Source: JALYUM01 sp036688685
Lineage (GTDB): Bacteria > Pseudomonadota > Gammaproteobacteria > Burkholderiales > Burkholderiaceae_D
Assembly (NCBI RefSeq): GCF_036688685.1
Contig: NZ_JAQQPS010000015.1
Coordinates: 1 to 64,000 of the forward strand
Direction: 5' to 3'
Length of the DNA: 64,000 nt
Part shown: positions 52,273 through 60,559 of the stretch, piece by piece
Numbering within the stretch: position 1 is the first letter of the stretch
How the letters are laid out: every line of letters starts with the position of its first letter
Notes under the pieces: generated by a model
The model's input: only the letters and a program-made list of their open reading frames with translations
Told to the model about the DNA's origin: nothing
The model's database searches: none
Program-made: the position numbers and the translations under genes

Positions 52273-53703
52273 ATGTCAGCAATCGTTCCAATGAAATGTA
52301 GCCCGGCTGCACTGGTGCTGTCCTTGCTGGTGCTGGCTGGCTGCGGCCAGAAAACGGAGACGCCAGCGCCCGTGGTCGCAGCGGGCGCGCCGGTTGCGGC
52401 CGGCGTGGCTGCGACGATGCCCGATGTCGGGAAAGTCGACACCGTCCTGGCCAAGGCCGACGGTTACGGCCCCACGCCTGCTGCAGCGACGGCCGACGCC
52501 ATCAAGTCCGCCATTTTGCAAGTCAATGGCGCGACCATCGACACCAGCAGCGTGTCGGTCAAGTATGGCCTGGACGTGACCGATGGCGTCGATTCGGTGT
52601 CGCTGCGTGCCACCGAATTTGCCGAACGCGTCGCCCAGAAGTCGGGCGGCGCGATCACGCGCTTCAAGGTGTTGTCGCTGGATGCGCCAACCGTCAAGGG
52701 CGGGCCGTACAAGGCATCGATCGAAGCGCAGATTGCGCACTACACGGCGCCGGTCGACAAGAAGCTCAAAGTCGTGGTCGGCGCGCTCAAGTTCGACACG
52801 GACGCCTTCAATGTCGGCGGCGCGATGGTGCCGGCAGCCAAGGTGGCCGACGACATCCGCGCGCAGGTTTCTGCAGCGTTGACCAATACCGGGCGCTTCA
52901 GCGTACTGGAACGGGAAAACAGCGAGGAAATCGACCAGGAACTGGCGCTGATCCAGTCCGGCGCGGCGCCGCGTGCGGAAGCGGGCAAGCTGGGGCAGGC
53001 GGTCTCGGCCGACCTGGTCTGGATCGGGCACATCGATACGCTGGCCTATGAACGGCACGCGCGCGCCTTGCGCACCAGCGACCGTGAACTGGTCAGTTAT
53101 TCGGGTGGCTGGGGCGTGTCGCAAAAGCTGGTGAATGTCGCCACGCGCCAGGTCCTGAGCGCCGATGCGCTGCGCGGCAGGGCGCCGGACGTTGCGCCGA
53201 CCACCCTGGGCGCCGGCGTGAATACGGCGCAGGTGCTGGCCGACATGCAACGCAACATCGTGCGCGACATCGTCGCCTCGATCGTCGGCCGCACGTTTCC
53301 GATCACAGTCGTTTCCCTGCAGGGAACTGACGTGGTGCTGAGCCAGGGCGGCGACGCGGTCAAGCCGGGTGCGCGCTACGCGGTGGTGACGATGGGTGCC
53401 GAGATGAAGGATCCACAGACCGGTGAATCGCTGGGGCGTGTGGAAAAGGCTTGCTGCATCGCTGTCATCGACAAAGTGACGCCGAAGCTGTCGTATGCGC
53501 ACCTGGAGCAGGTCAGCGGCACGCTGGCGGGCGTGGCGCCCGCGAGTTTGCAGTTGCGCGAGATGGTCGCGGCGCAAGCTGCTCCTGCGGCGGCGCCGGC
53601 GGTTGGTGCAGCAGGCACGGCGCCGGCTCGCGCGACCAAAGTGGTCAAGCCTGCCAGGGAAACGGCACCGGAAGCAATCTCGAAGGAGGACGGCAAGTGG
53701 TGA
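52273..53703 (+). CDS. CsgG/FlgT-like outer-membrane lipoprotein
   Basis: The product is 476 residues from the ATG at 52273; an ATG at 52291 would give the more usual MKC... signal. The lipobox is LVLAGC with Cys24. The mature protein has three regions in FlgT order: an N-terminal domain (KADGYGPTPAAATADAIKSA), a CsgG-like middle (KLKVVVGALKFDTDAFNVGG, TNTGRFSVLERE, ADLVWIGHIDTL) and a beta C-terminal domain (GDAVKPGARYAVVTMG). FlgT and CsgG form rings or pores in the outer membrane. There are no flagellin or curli genes nearby, so this is an unassigned relative. The operon ends at a strong terminator. Confidence 0.85.
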   Translation: MSAIVPMKCSPAALVLSLLVLAGCGQKTETPAPVVAAGAPVAAGVAATMPDVGKVDTVLAKADGYGPTPAAATADAIKSAILQVNGATIDTSSVSVKYGLDVTDGVDSVSLRATEFAERVAQKSGGAITRFKVLSLDAPTVKGGPYKASIEAQIAHYTAPVDKKLKVVVGALKFDTDAFNVGGAMVPAAKVADDIRAQVSAALTNTGRFSVLERENSEEIDQELALIQSGAAPRAEAGKLGQAVSADLVWIGHIDTLAYERHARALRTSDRELVSYSGGWGVSQKLVNVATRQVLSADALRGRAPDVAPTTLGAGVNTAQVLADMQRNIVRDIVASIVGRTFPITVVSLQGTDVVLSQGGDAVKPGARYAVVTMGAEMKDPQTGESLGRVEKACCIAVIDKVTPKLSYAHLEQVSGTLAGVAPASLQLREMVAAQAAPAAAPAVGAAGTAPARATKVVKPARETAPEAISKEDGKW

Positions 53704-53732
53704 TGTAGCACCTCGATGCAGCAGTTGGTGCA

Positions 53733-53771
53733 ACGGGCCGCGACGATGGCATCCTCGCGGCCCGTCTTTTT
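53733..53771 (+). terminator. Rho-independent terminator of the four-gene exported-protein operon
   Basis: Arms ACGGGCCGCGA (53733-53743) and TCGCGGCCCGT (53755-53765) form a perfect 11-bp stem with an 11-base loop, followed by TCTTTTT. It lies 30 bp after the CsgG/FlgT-like gene. Confidence 0.9.
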
Positions 53772-53801
53772 GGCGCGGTTCGCGTTAGTGGCGATCAGGG
53801 C

Positions 53802-54155
53802 TTGCTGGTCATGCAGATCAAATCAAATGCATTTGCGAAGCTCAACTTTGTCGAATACGACAGCCACTATAGCTTCGCCACCCGGCTGAAGCACGACCTA
53901 CTCACTCGCAGCGCCGGCTATGTGGCGGCCGATCGCCGTGAAAAAAAATATGTTGTCATGACGGTCAATGCCGGACAGTACATGTGGACGAACGTTGAAG
54001 CCTATCCAAAAATGGGCGAGATGAACCGGTCCAACAAGTTCACGATTGCCGCCAACACGATCACGCATATCGGACAGCTTGACATCTTTATCGCCGACAT
54101 GCGCTACACCCTGAATGTCACCAGCCTGGCCGACCCGCATCTCTATTCCAAATAA
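53802..54155 (+). CDS. Short protein, possibly truncated at its N-terminus
   Basis: The product is 117 residues from a TTG at 53802 or 114 from the ATG at 53811. It begins inside what looks like a beta-rich fold (VMQIKSNAFAKLNFVEYDSHYSF) and lacks a signal peptide, although the next small gene encodes one. AAANT/ITHIGQLDIFIADMRYTLNV near the end has the alternating pattern of surface beta strands. It could be the C-terminal half of a lipoprotein whose start has been lost, or a short soluble protein. The terminator just upstream means it needs its own promoter, which I cannot find. Function is unknown. Confidence 0.5.
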   Translation: MLVMQIKSNAFAKLNFVEYDSHYSFATRLKHDLLTRSAGYVAADRREKKYVVMTVNAGQYMWTNVEAYPKMGEMNRSNKFTIAANTITHIGQLDIFIADMRYTLNVTSLADPHLYSK

Positions 54156-54168
54156 AGCGGGATATCCC

Positions 54169-54342
54169 ATGAAAACATCGACAGCATGGATCACACTTGC
54201 CGCTGTACTGGCCCCCGGCGGTTGCACGCAGACTTTTACCATCTGAACGGCGGGCGCGGTGTCAAACACGCCAGGGCGCGACTGTGTATTCCAGGTAACG
54301 GCGGCAGTGCACTGGAACGGGTCGTTCGCGAATTGGCTTTGA
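54169..54342 (+). pseudogene. Small lipoprotein gene with in-frame stop
   Basis: The ATG at 54169 opens a lipoprotein-type signal (MKTSTAWITLAAVLAPGGC) but a TGA at 54244-54246 ends it after 25 residues. The same frame continues without further stops to 54342 with plausible protein sequence (TPGRDCVFQV, VHWNGSFANWL). One nonsense mutation, or a sequencing error, would account for this. It is recorded as a probable decayed gene. Confidence 0.4.
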
Positions 54343-54365
54343 ACGCCAAGTAGATTGAAACCACG

Positions 54366-54932
54366 ATGGAACGCTCATTGAGCGATCACGGTTGGCCAAA
54401 TTCGCTACGCTGGTTTCTGGTTCAGGGTCTTGTCGATTTTGTACCTTGGCGATTCATTCAAACGCCTGACGAAATGGCGTTTGCAGCACATGCGTTCAGT
54501 CGCGAGGACGTAAGTGAAGGCGAGGTGTTTGTATTTGCCGGGCGTAGGGATTGCGATGATTTTGCTGGCCTGGAGGTAATTGGCGGCCGGATCACCGAAA
54601 AAGTCGTGTACTGTATGTTGCCCGATGTTGCAGGAGTCCGCTCTAGGTCGATTCCGGCCTATGGCAGTGGCCGCTCGATTCTCGACCTGACAACCTGCTA
54701 TGCTGCCCTGAAGGGCCGGGATCGGCCCAAACCAGACGTTCCCAATGCCGAAGCGAAGACATCAGGAGATCGGCTTGGCATCGTGTTGCTGAGAAATTTC
54801 AGGACGATATCTCTGCTCAAACTCTGCTCGAGTGGAAACGCTTTCCCAGAGCTTCGAAATATAATCGAATTCCTGTTCGAATGGCTCCTCGAAGGCGGGA
54901 ATGTCGGTCGCGTATTCGCAATTTCGGCTTAG
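54366..54932 (+). CDS. Hypothetical protein with doubtful C-terminus
   Basis: The frame gives 188 residues. The first ~95 look natural (WRFIQTPDEMAFAAHAFSRED, GEVFVFAGRRDCDDFAGLEVIGG), with the charged, aromatic pattern of small SUKH-type or immunity-like proteins; this is a weak impression. From about position 100 the composition changes, and the last 171 bp overlap a more convincing gene on the other strand. The original protein may have ended earlier and been extended by a frameshift. There is no signal peptide. It lies near the T6SS and exported-protein genes. Confidence 0.5.
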   Translation: MERSLSDHGWPNSLRWFLVQGLVDFVPWRFIQTPDEMAFAAHAFSREDVSEGEVFVFAGRRDCDDFAGLEVIGGRITEKVVYCMLPDVAGVRSRSIPAYGSGRSILDLTTCYAALKGRDRPKPDVPNAEAKTSGDRLGIVLLRNFRTISLLKLCSSGNAFPELRNIIEFLFEWLLEGGNVGRVFAISA

Positions 54933-55286
54933 CATTACAAGCCACGTTGGGTATCCCAATTTTGGATAAAGCCGCGTTAACGCTGCGTCGATGGAATGAA
55001 CTGTCTCTTTGCCCTGAAGGTAGGCGTTCCGCAGCCGCCCAATGTGTTTCCCCGCAGCCAAGTGGTCATCGAGAGCGTTGTTGCCAACGTACCGCTCAAC
55101 GATGATTTCGACTATTGGCAACACCTCATCGCGCCCTCGTGCACTCACCAGCAAGACTATCTCAAGATCGTTGCCTTCTTCGTCCAAGGTCAACCGGTCC
55201 ACGGCCCATTCGACACATGCGGCACCGTCACCATAGCCGAAACGTAGTTCAAAATAATACACTTCAAGCTGGGCAATTTTGTGCAC
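54762..55286 (-). CDS. Hypothetical acidic protein
   Basis: The product is 174 residues from a GTG at 55286. It is acidic with natural composition throughout: LEVYYFELRFGYGDGAACVEWAVDRLTLDEEGNDLEIVLLVSARG, then PKLGYPTWLVMLSRNCEYATDIPAFEEPFEQEFDYI. No signal peptide or membrane span is present. The mixed beta-start and helical C-terminus is consistent with a small immunity-type protein, but no family is recognised. It overlaps the convergent plus-strand frame by 171 bp, and of the two this one is the more convincing. Confidence 0.65.
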   Translation of the reverse strand: MHKIAQLEVYYFELRFGYGDGAACVEWAVDRLTLDEEGNDLEIVLLVSARGRDEVLPIVEIIVERYVGNNALDDHLAAGKHIGRLRNAYLQGKETVHSIDAALTRLYPKLGYPTWLVMLSRNCEYATDIPAFEEPFEQEFDYISKLWESVSTRAEFEQRYRPEISQQHDAKPIS

Positions 55287-56171
55287 GGTTTCTCATCGCT
55301 TTACACCATTTTTAAGAAAGCTCAACGTCCGGTCTAGGCCGAAATCGGAGTTCTGCATTCGGACGATTGTACCGTACAGGTACACCCATGCGAGGCGCCG
55401 TCATCGAGACAATTTTCGTGTCTCACGCGGGTTGGTACAGCACTTTCGAGACATCGTCACCCGCTTGTCCAGAACCGAACGAGACGATGACCATAGCCTT
55501 CGGGTGCTTTCAATTAGCGCGAACAAGCCACTATGGAATGCGAGCCGGCGCCGGCGATTGCAAGCGCATTTGCAGTTAATTCGAGCCCAAAGCGGCGTCG
55601 AATGCGAGCATGGCCGCTTTGAAACGCGAGCCGTTACAGCGATTGATCGCGCCGCCGCTGTTCGGGTTGCCGCTGGCAAACCTGCGCAACCGATCCGCTT
55701 CGACTGCGGCACGGCGCTGGCGACATCGCCTATGACGAGGCGCCGGTCGCGCTCGCACGCTGCCGCCGCCGTGGCGGTCGCGGCCAGCCTGACCACGACG
55801 TTGTCGCTGCAAGCGCTGGCCCGGTTGACACGCGCAGATCAACTTGCTGACACGCCCCTTTCAAGAACGCACAGCGTCATCGCCAATGGCATCGCCATGC
55901 CTCAGCAGGAAAATACGCAAGGACGCAGCGCGCCGCGCAATCGACCGTCGGCGCAGCGCCGGGCCAACGAGACGTTGCCGGCTCAGGCTGATCGTGGTTG
56001 GTGAAAGCGCCAGTGCATGCTGCATGCGGTGACTGCAAGCGCAGTGCGGGTCGGTCGTTGGGAGAGGAGAGGGCAGATGCGGGGAACGGGAAGCTGCACG
56101 GTCGCGCTGGACCGTGCGGCACCCGGCATCGCTGGCGTGCAGCGATGCCGGGTCAAATCAAGCTGCAACCA
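55287..56171. other. 885-bp region without a convincing gene
   Basis: Frames open on both strands here have unnatural arginine/alanine-rich composition and no ribosome sites. A short minus-strand segment around 55576-55680 (reading SGNPNSGGAINRCNGSRFKA, ending DAALGSN) looks more like real protein and may be a remnant of a decayed gene. The right end carries the 14-bp hairpin that follows the TonB receptor. Confidence 0.45.
56121..56153 (-). terminator. Strong hairpin after TonB receptor gene
   Basis: ACCCGGCATCGCTG (56121-56134) and CAGCGATGCCGGGT (56140-56153) form a perfect 14-bp stem with a five-base loop, 18 bp after the receptor stop on the minus strand. No T-run follows, so it may be a rho-associated or transcript-protecting hairpin. 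Confidence 0.6.
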
Positions 56172-58877
56172 TCAGAAGTTGTAGGTCAGGCGCAGGTTGT
56201 AGGCGCGGCCGATCGGGCTGGCAGCGCTGCTCAGGTAGCCGAAGGTGTAGCCACTGTGGTTCGTCACCGGCGGCTTCGCATCGAGCAGGTTGGTCACACC
56301 GGCCACCACCACGATATTCTTGAAACCCTTGTAGGTACCGGTCAGATTCCACACCGAGTACGGCTCGATGTCGCGGAAGTACTCCGCCGCCACCAGGTTC
56401 TGGTCGTGGTAGCCCGAGTTGTAGTTCTGCGTCAGTTGCGCACCCAGGTCACCATTGTTCCACTGCAGTTTCAGCGTGTGCTTCCAGCGGAAGGTGATGA
56501 TCGGCAGGTTGCTGGTGGTGCCGTTGCTGGCCAGCCCGAAGCGGCCGATGTTCGAGACGTACTCGCTGTCTTTTTCGAGCTGGTTGTCGAACTGGGTCAG
56601 ATAGGTGCCATCGAGCTGGATCTTGAAGTCACCGGCCGCGTTGCGGGGAAATGCATAGGAGCCCGAGACGTCGATCCCGGCCGCCTTTTGCCCGCCCAGA
56701 TTCATCGTCGTGTTCTTGATGTAATTGATGGTGCCGTCGGCATTGCGTACGAAGTAGGACGCATATTTGGTCGGATTCAAGAAGTACACCTGCTCCGGCA
56801 AGTTCGCCAGCATGTCCGTCATGCGGATGTTCCAGTAATCGACCGAGACGGTGAGGTTCTTGGCCGGTTCGATCACCACGCCGAGGGTGAAGCCCTTCGA
56901 TTTTTCTGGCACCAGGTCGGCGTTGCTGCCGGTCTGCTTGGGCAATGCCACGTTGCACACTGCCGATGCCACGTAGCCGGCCACAGCCTTGCCACTGCCG
57001 GTGACGGCCGGCGTAGCGCTCGGGCACAGTACCGGGTCGTCCCATTTTGCACTGGTCAGGCCGGTCGCGCCCGGCAGGCGGTAACCGTAGCGGTCGAACA
57101 GCGTCGGCGCGCGAAAGCCGGTGTTGGCCGAACCGCGGAACATCAGGCTCTTGAGCGGCTCGTAGCGGAAGCTTGCCTTGGGATTGATGGTGTTGCCGAA
57201 GTCGCTGAAATGGTCGTCGCGCACCGCGAAGTTGAGGTCAAGCGCCTTCGTGATGGGAACGTCCAGCTCGGCAAACAGCGCAGCGACGTTGCGCGCGCCC
57301 TCGCCGTGCGAAGGGCTCGAATTGGCGTAGGTGACGATCGAGGTGATGCCCAGTTTGTTGTCCTCGGTGGTGTCGCGGTGGAAGTCGGCGCCGACCGCCA
57401 GGGCCAGCGAGCCGCCGGCCAGTTGCATCAGCGTGCGGCTGGCGGTGACGTCGATGCCGGCGAAGGTGCTCTTCGAGTCGCGGTTCTGGGCGCCATCGAC
57501 CGCAATCGATTTCAGGTAAGCCTGTCCAGCAGCGTCCTGCAGGCCGAAGGGATTGAGCGAGCCGTTGGCAAGGCCGGTGATCAGGCCGGGACCACTGACG
57601 TAGCCGGAGTCATAGTAATTTTTGCGTGTGCTGACGCCATACACGAGGCCAGCCTTGTAGTCCCAGTCGCCAATGCGGCCATCGTCGCTGATGGACAGGC
57701 GCTGGTTGACCTGCACGTCCTTGGTGACAGCCAGGCCGAGGTCGGCCACGCTCCAGGTGACGATCAGCGGCTCGCCTTTCAGGCCGGCCACGGCCGGCAC
57801 GCCGCCGCTGGCGCCCGGATACCACTTGCTGGTCGCCGGCACTGTGGCATTGATACCGTTCGGTGCCAGGCTGGTGCTTGGATTTTTGGTGCCAAGAATG
57901 TACTCCTGGCCGCGCATGAAATCGATGCTCAGGCTATGGTCGTCGGAGAAATTTTTGGTGCCGCGCGCATAAAACGTCACTTGCTCGTTGGCATACAGGG
58001 CGGTGCCGTATTCGTTGGCGTCGAGGATACAGGTGCTCTTGGCGCCCTGGATCGAATACGGGCTGGTGCAGCCGCTTTTGTAGTAGGGGTTCTGGGCGGT
58101 CTTGTTGGCGCTGGTGGTGAAATTGGCCGGCGACGCATAGCCGCCGCTGCCCAGGGTCGGCGCGCGTCCGATACTGGTGAGCAGTTCGTTTGAGCTCAAT
58201 TCGGCGCGGTCTTTCGAGGCCAGCCGGCTGCGGCGGTGGCCGTCGATGGTCGCGTAGACATTCCAGCCGTCGGTGGCCAGGTTGCCCTTGCCGAAGGTGA
58301 TGGTGGCGCGCTGCTCGTCGCCGCCGCCTTTTTTTTCCGGCTGGATGTACTGCGCCGTCAGCGAGGTGCCCTCGAAGGCATTTTTGGTGATGAAGTTGAC
58401 CACGCCCCCAATCGCATCGGAGCCATAGATCGACGATGCGCCGTCGCGCAGGATCTCGACCCGCGCCAGCGCGCTCATCGGGATAACGTCCAGGTTGGCG
58501 TAGCCGTCGGCAATCGCCTCATTGGCCAGGCGGCGGCCGTTGAGCAGCACCAGGGTGCGGTTCACGCCCAGGCCGCGCAGGTTGATGTTGGTGCCGGAGC
58601 CGGCGTTCGACGGCGCCAGCGACGCCGACTGTGGCAAGGCCATCATCACATCAGCCAGGGTGGTCATGCCGCGCTGCGCAAATTCCTCGGCCTTGATGGT
58701 CGTTACCGGCAGCGCCGCTTCGGTGGCCAGGCGCTTGATGCTCGAACCGGTCACTTCGATGCGCTGCATCGGCGCTTCGGCTTCTTGTGCAGCCGCCTCG
58801 TGCATCATCGTGAGCACCGCGAGGGCGACCGATGTCAGGGCCAGTCGGGACTGGGAAAAATGGGGGTGGTGTTGCAT
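56172..58877 (-). CDS. TonB-dependent outer-membrane receptor
   Basis: The product is 901 residues; GGAGACA precedes the ATG. A signal peptide (LTSVALAVLTMMHEAAAQ) is followed by a plug domain with RIEVTGSSIKRL (TonB-box-like region after it), TTLADVMMALPQSASLAPSNAGSGTNINLRGLGVNRTLVLLNGRR and RVEILRDGASSIYGSDAIGGVVNFITKN. The long C-terminal part is a 22-strand barrel ending in LRLTYNF with terminal Phe. The plug sequence and length are those of the large SusC-unrelated proteobacterial class that imports carbohydrates or peptides. A sugar regulator, lactonase and mutarotase lie nearby with similar TACGAC sites, so a sugar or sugar-acid oligomer is the likely ligand. Confidence 0.93.
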   Translation of the reverse strand: MQHHPHFSQSRLALTSVALAVLTMMHEAAAQEAEAPMQRIEVTGSSIKRLATEAALPVTTIKAEEFAQRGMTTLADVMMALPQSASLAPSNAGSGTNINLRGLGVNRTLVLLNGRRLANEAIADGYANLDVIPMSALARVEILRDGASSIYGSDAIGGVVNFITKNAFEGTSLTAQYIQPEKKGGGDEQRATITFGKGNLATDGWNVYATIDGHRRSRLASKDRAELSSNELLTSIGRAPTLGSGGYASPANFTTSANKTAQNPYYKSGCTSPYSIQGAKSTCILDANEYGTALYANEQVTFYARGTKNFSDDHSLSIDFMRGQEYILGTKNPSTSLAPNGINATVPATSKWYPGASGGVPAVAGLKGEPLIVTWSVADLGLAVTKDVQVNQRLSISDDGRIGDWDYKAGLVYGVSTRKNYYDSGYVSGPGLITGLANGSLNPFGLQDAAGQAYLKSIAVDGAQNRDSKSTFAGIDVTASRTLMQLAGGSLALAVGADFHRDTTEDNKLGITSIVTYANSSPSHGEGARNVAALFAELDVPITKALDLNFAVRDDHFSDFGNTINPKASFRYEPLKSLMFRGSANTGFRAPTLFDRYGYRLPGATGLTSAKWDDPVLCPSATPAVTGSGKAVAGYVASAVCNVALPKQTGSNADLVPEKSKGFTLGVVIEPAKNLTVSVDYWNIRMTDMLANLPEQVYFLNPTKYASYFVRNADGTINYIKNTTMNLGGQKAAGIDVSGSYAFPRNAAGDFKIQLDGTYLTQFDNQLEKDSEYVSNIGRFGLASNGTTSNLPIITFRWKHTLKLQWNNGDLGAQLTQNYNSGYHDQNLVAAEYFRDIEPYSVWNLTGTYKGFKNIVVVAGVTNLLDAKPPVTNHSGYTFGYLSSAASPIGRAYNLRLTYNF

Positions 58878-59079
58878 GACGTTGTCTCCTGCTGATTATA
58901 AGTAGGTGGGAATTCGCCTGCCTCTTCTAGGGCGGCTCTGTCAGGGCACCTCGCGTCCCCTGTGCCACTGCGACGAGGGCCGGCAGACGGGCTGCGGCCG
59001 AGGTCAAAGGTGGTCAATTATTCCAACACTGTCGCTGCATTGCGCACTGCAGATAGGCAACAAGTTGAGTAGATAGTAT

Positions 59080-59089
59080 GTCATACGAC
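59080..59089. promoter_or_regulatory. TACGAC-core operator candidate 1 (TonB receptor side)
   Basis: GTCATACGAC, about 200 bp upstream of the TonB receptor start, shares the GTnnTACGAC pattern with the sites at 59196-59206 and 60498-60507. It is a likely half of a GntR/FCD-family operator. Confidence 0.4.
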
Positions 59090-59195
59090 GTCCTATCACA
59101 AGTAATGTCTTTGCCGCTGCTGTGTTTTTGTCACACTCGCCCAAACTGTCGCTCAAAGCGATTGTTTTTCCCGCTGTATATTGCTAGTATTTTAA

Positions 59196-59206
59196 GGTAC
59201 GACAAC
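59196..59206. promoter_or_regulatory. TACGAC-core operator candidate 2
   Basis: GGTACGACAAC lies between the receptor and the dehydrogenase remnants. It includes the TACGAC core seen upstream of the receptor and of the lactonase gene, and reads as the complement of the GTTGTACGAC type. Confidence 0.4.
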
Positions 59207-59464
59207 AGACAACAAGGGAAAAGTTGCACGTGGTTTGGACTTGCGCTGCGAAGAACAGCTGTGCGTGCTGTTGCAGGTGAAAACCGCGCACGCGCTGGCG
59301 AACATCGAGGTGATTGCCGCCGTCGACAGCGACGGCATCCTCGCACGCGGCGCCGAAGCGCCCGCCGCCAGGTTCAGGCCGCTCGCGTAAGCAGCGTTCG
59401 CCGGTTCTTCAAGCTACGGTGCTTCAGGCTATTTGACTCGTTCAACTATGCAGGCGACAGCAGC

Positions 59465-59659
59465 ATGCGTAAAGTGGGATTGATTGGCCTTGGCGTCATG
59501 GACTTGCCGATGGCGGCCAGCCTCGTCAAAGGCGGTCACCAGATGTTCGCGCACCACCGCAAAGCGCTGCCGGCGCAGCTGGCCGGGCAGGGCGTGGCGC
59601 GCCAGGCCGACATCATCATGCTGCTGCCTGTTACCGCGCACGTCGCCCCGGTGCTGTAA
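59465..59659 (+). pseudogene. Truncated NAD(P)-binding 6-phosphogluconate-dehydrogenase-like fragment
   Basis: The frame gives 64 residues: MRKVGLIGLGVMDLPMAAS is the Rossmann start of the 3-hydroxyisobutyrate/tartronate semialdehyde reductase family (normally GLGxMGxPMAxNL). It runs through ARQADIIMLLPVTAHV and stops at 59657, whereas the family is ~290 residues. A substitution in the first motif (Asp in place of Gly) and the loss of the rest mark it as a remnant. It lies back to back with the regulator gene. Confidence 0.6.
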
Positions 59660-59667
59660 CGCGACGC

Positions 59668-60423
59668 TTACGGCAGCTTGCCTTCGATGAGTTCCTGCGC
59701 GCGCCGCAGGCGTTCGCGGCTGTTGCTCAGGTGGGTGCGCATGGCCGCGCGCGCCGATTCGGGGTCCTTGCGGCTGATCGCATTGAACAGGTCTTCGTGC
59801 TCGTGGATCACGCGCTCCATGTAGGCGGCCGGCTCGTCCTGGGCCAGCTTGGCCGAGTTCACGCGCGAGCGCGGAATGATGTTGGTGCCCAGGTGATTGA
59901 GGATGTCGTGGAAGTAGCGGTTGCCCGACGCCTGCGCGATCAGCAGGTGAAACTGGACGTCCGACGCCACCGTTTCGCTGCCATTGCGCGCGCAGGTCTG
60001 GAAGTTGTCGAGGGCAGCGCGCAGCTGCTGCAACTGGGTGTCGCTGCGGCGGCTGGCGGCCAGCCCGGCCGCTTCGGTCTCGAGGCTGATGCGCAGTTCG
60101 AGGATGGCCAGCACGTCGCGCATGGTGACGACCGTGTTCGGGTCAATGCCCAGCGTGGCCGCTGCCGGCGGCGGCGGCTCGAGCACGAAGGTGCCGATGC
60201 CGTGGCGCGTCTCAACCATGGCGGCCGCCTGCATGTGCGAAATGGCTTCGCGTACCACCGTGCGGCTCACGCCCAGGATGCGCATAAATTCGGCTTCCGT
60301 CGGCAGCTTGTCGCCCGGTTTCAGCGTCCCCGCGCGGATGCCATCGCCGATGTACGCCACCACGCCCTGGGCGAGGTTGCGGTGCTTCTTGGGGGGCGCG
60401 GAGGGGATCGGTGTCGTGGTCAT
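59668..60423 (-). CDS. GntR-family regulator, FCD subfamily
   Basis: The product is 251 residues from the ATG at 60423; a TTG at 60450 is not used. The winged helix (about 20-85) reads LAQGVVAYIGDGIRAGTLKPGDKLPTEAEFMRILGVSRTVVREAISHMQAAAMVETRHGIGTFV. The all-helical FCD ligand domain follows, with EAAGLAASR, DVQFHLLIAQASGN and HEHEDLFNAISRKDPESARAAMRTHL; the conserved Asp/His residues bind a metal and a carboxylate ligand. Such regulators respond to sugar acids. It is divergent from the lactonase gene with a TACGAC site between them, so it likely represses that unit and the receptor. Confidence 0.92.
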   Translation of the reverse strand: MTTTPIPSAPPKKHRNLAQGVVAYIGDGIRAGTLKPGDKLPTEAEFMRILGVSRTVVREAISHMQAAAMVETRHGIGTFVLEPPPPAAATLGIDPNTVVTMRDVLAILELRISLETEAAGLAASRRSDTQLQQLRAALDNFQTCARNGSETVASDVQFHLLIAQASGNRYFHDILNHLGTNIIPRSRVNSAKLAQDEPAAYMERVIHEHEDLFNAISRKDPESARAAMRTHLSNSRERLRRAQELIEGKLP

Positions 60424-60497
60424 GGGCTCGTTCGGAACGGGGTGTGTCAAGGGCTGTCGTTGCTATTTGAAAGTGCGCTGATTATACTACCGCCAGT

Positions 60498-60507
60498 GTT
60501 GTACGAC
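60498..60507. promoter_or_regulatory. TACGAC-core operator candidate 3 (lactonase side)
   Basis: GTTGTACGAC is nearly palindromic and sits 53 bp upstream of the lactonase and 75 bp upstream of the divergent GntR gene, next to a TATACTA stretch (60483-60489) that may be a -10. It is the best-placed site for the GntR/FCD regulator. Confidence 0.5.
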
Positions 60508-60559
60508 GACCGATATCATTCCGGTTGCATCATTTTCCAGCAATTTTCAAAAGGCAGCC

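Larger units (their letters stand above)
58878..59464. other. Receptor upstream region with operator candidates and a short remnant
   Basis: The promoter region of the TonB receptor holds two TACGAC-core sites (59080-59089 and 59196-59206). From 59235 to 59390 an open plus-strand frame of 51 residues reads like protein (CEEQLCVLLQVKTAHALANI, EVIAAVDSDGILARG) and ends at a TAA. It has no start with a ribosome site and is probably a fragment of an older gene. Confidence 0.45.

Noticed and set aside
55279..56004. Plus-strand 241-codon frame in the gap before the TonB receptor
   Set aside because: No start with a ribosome site, abrupt arginine-rich composition and no family resemblance.
55998..58193. 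Plus-strand open frame of 731 codons opposite the TonB receptor
   Set aside because: The receptor on the minus strand has a signal peptide, plug motifs and C-terminal Phe; the opposite frame has none and unnatural composition.
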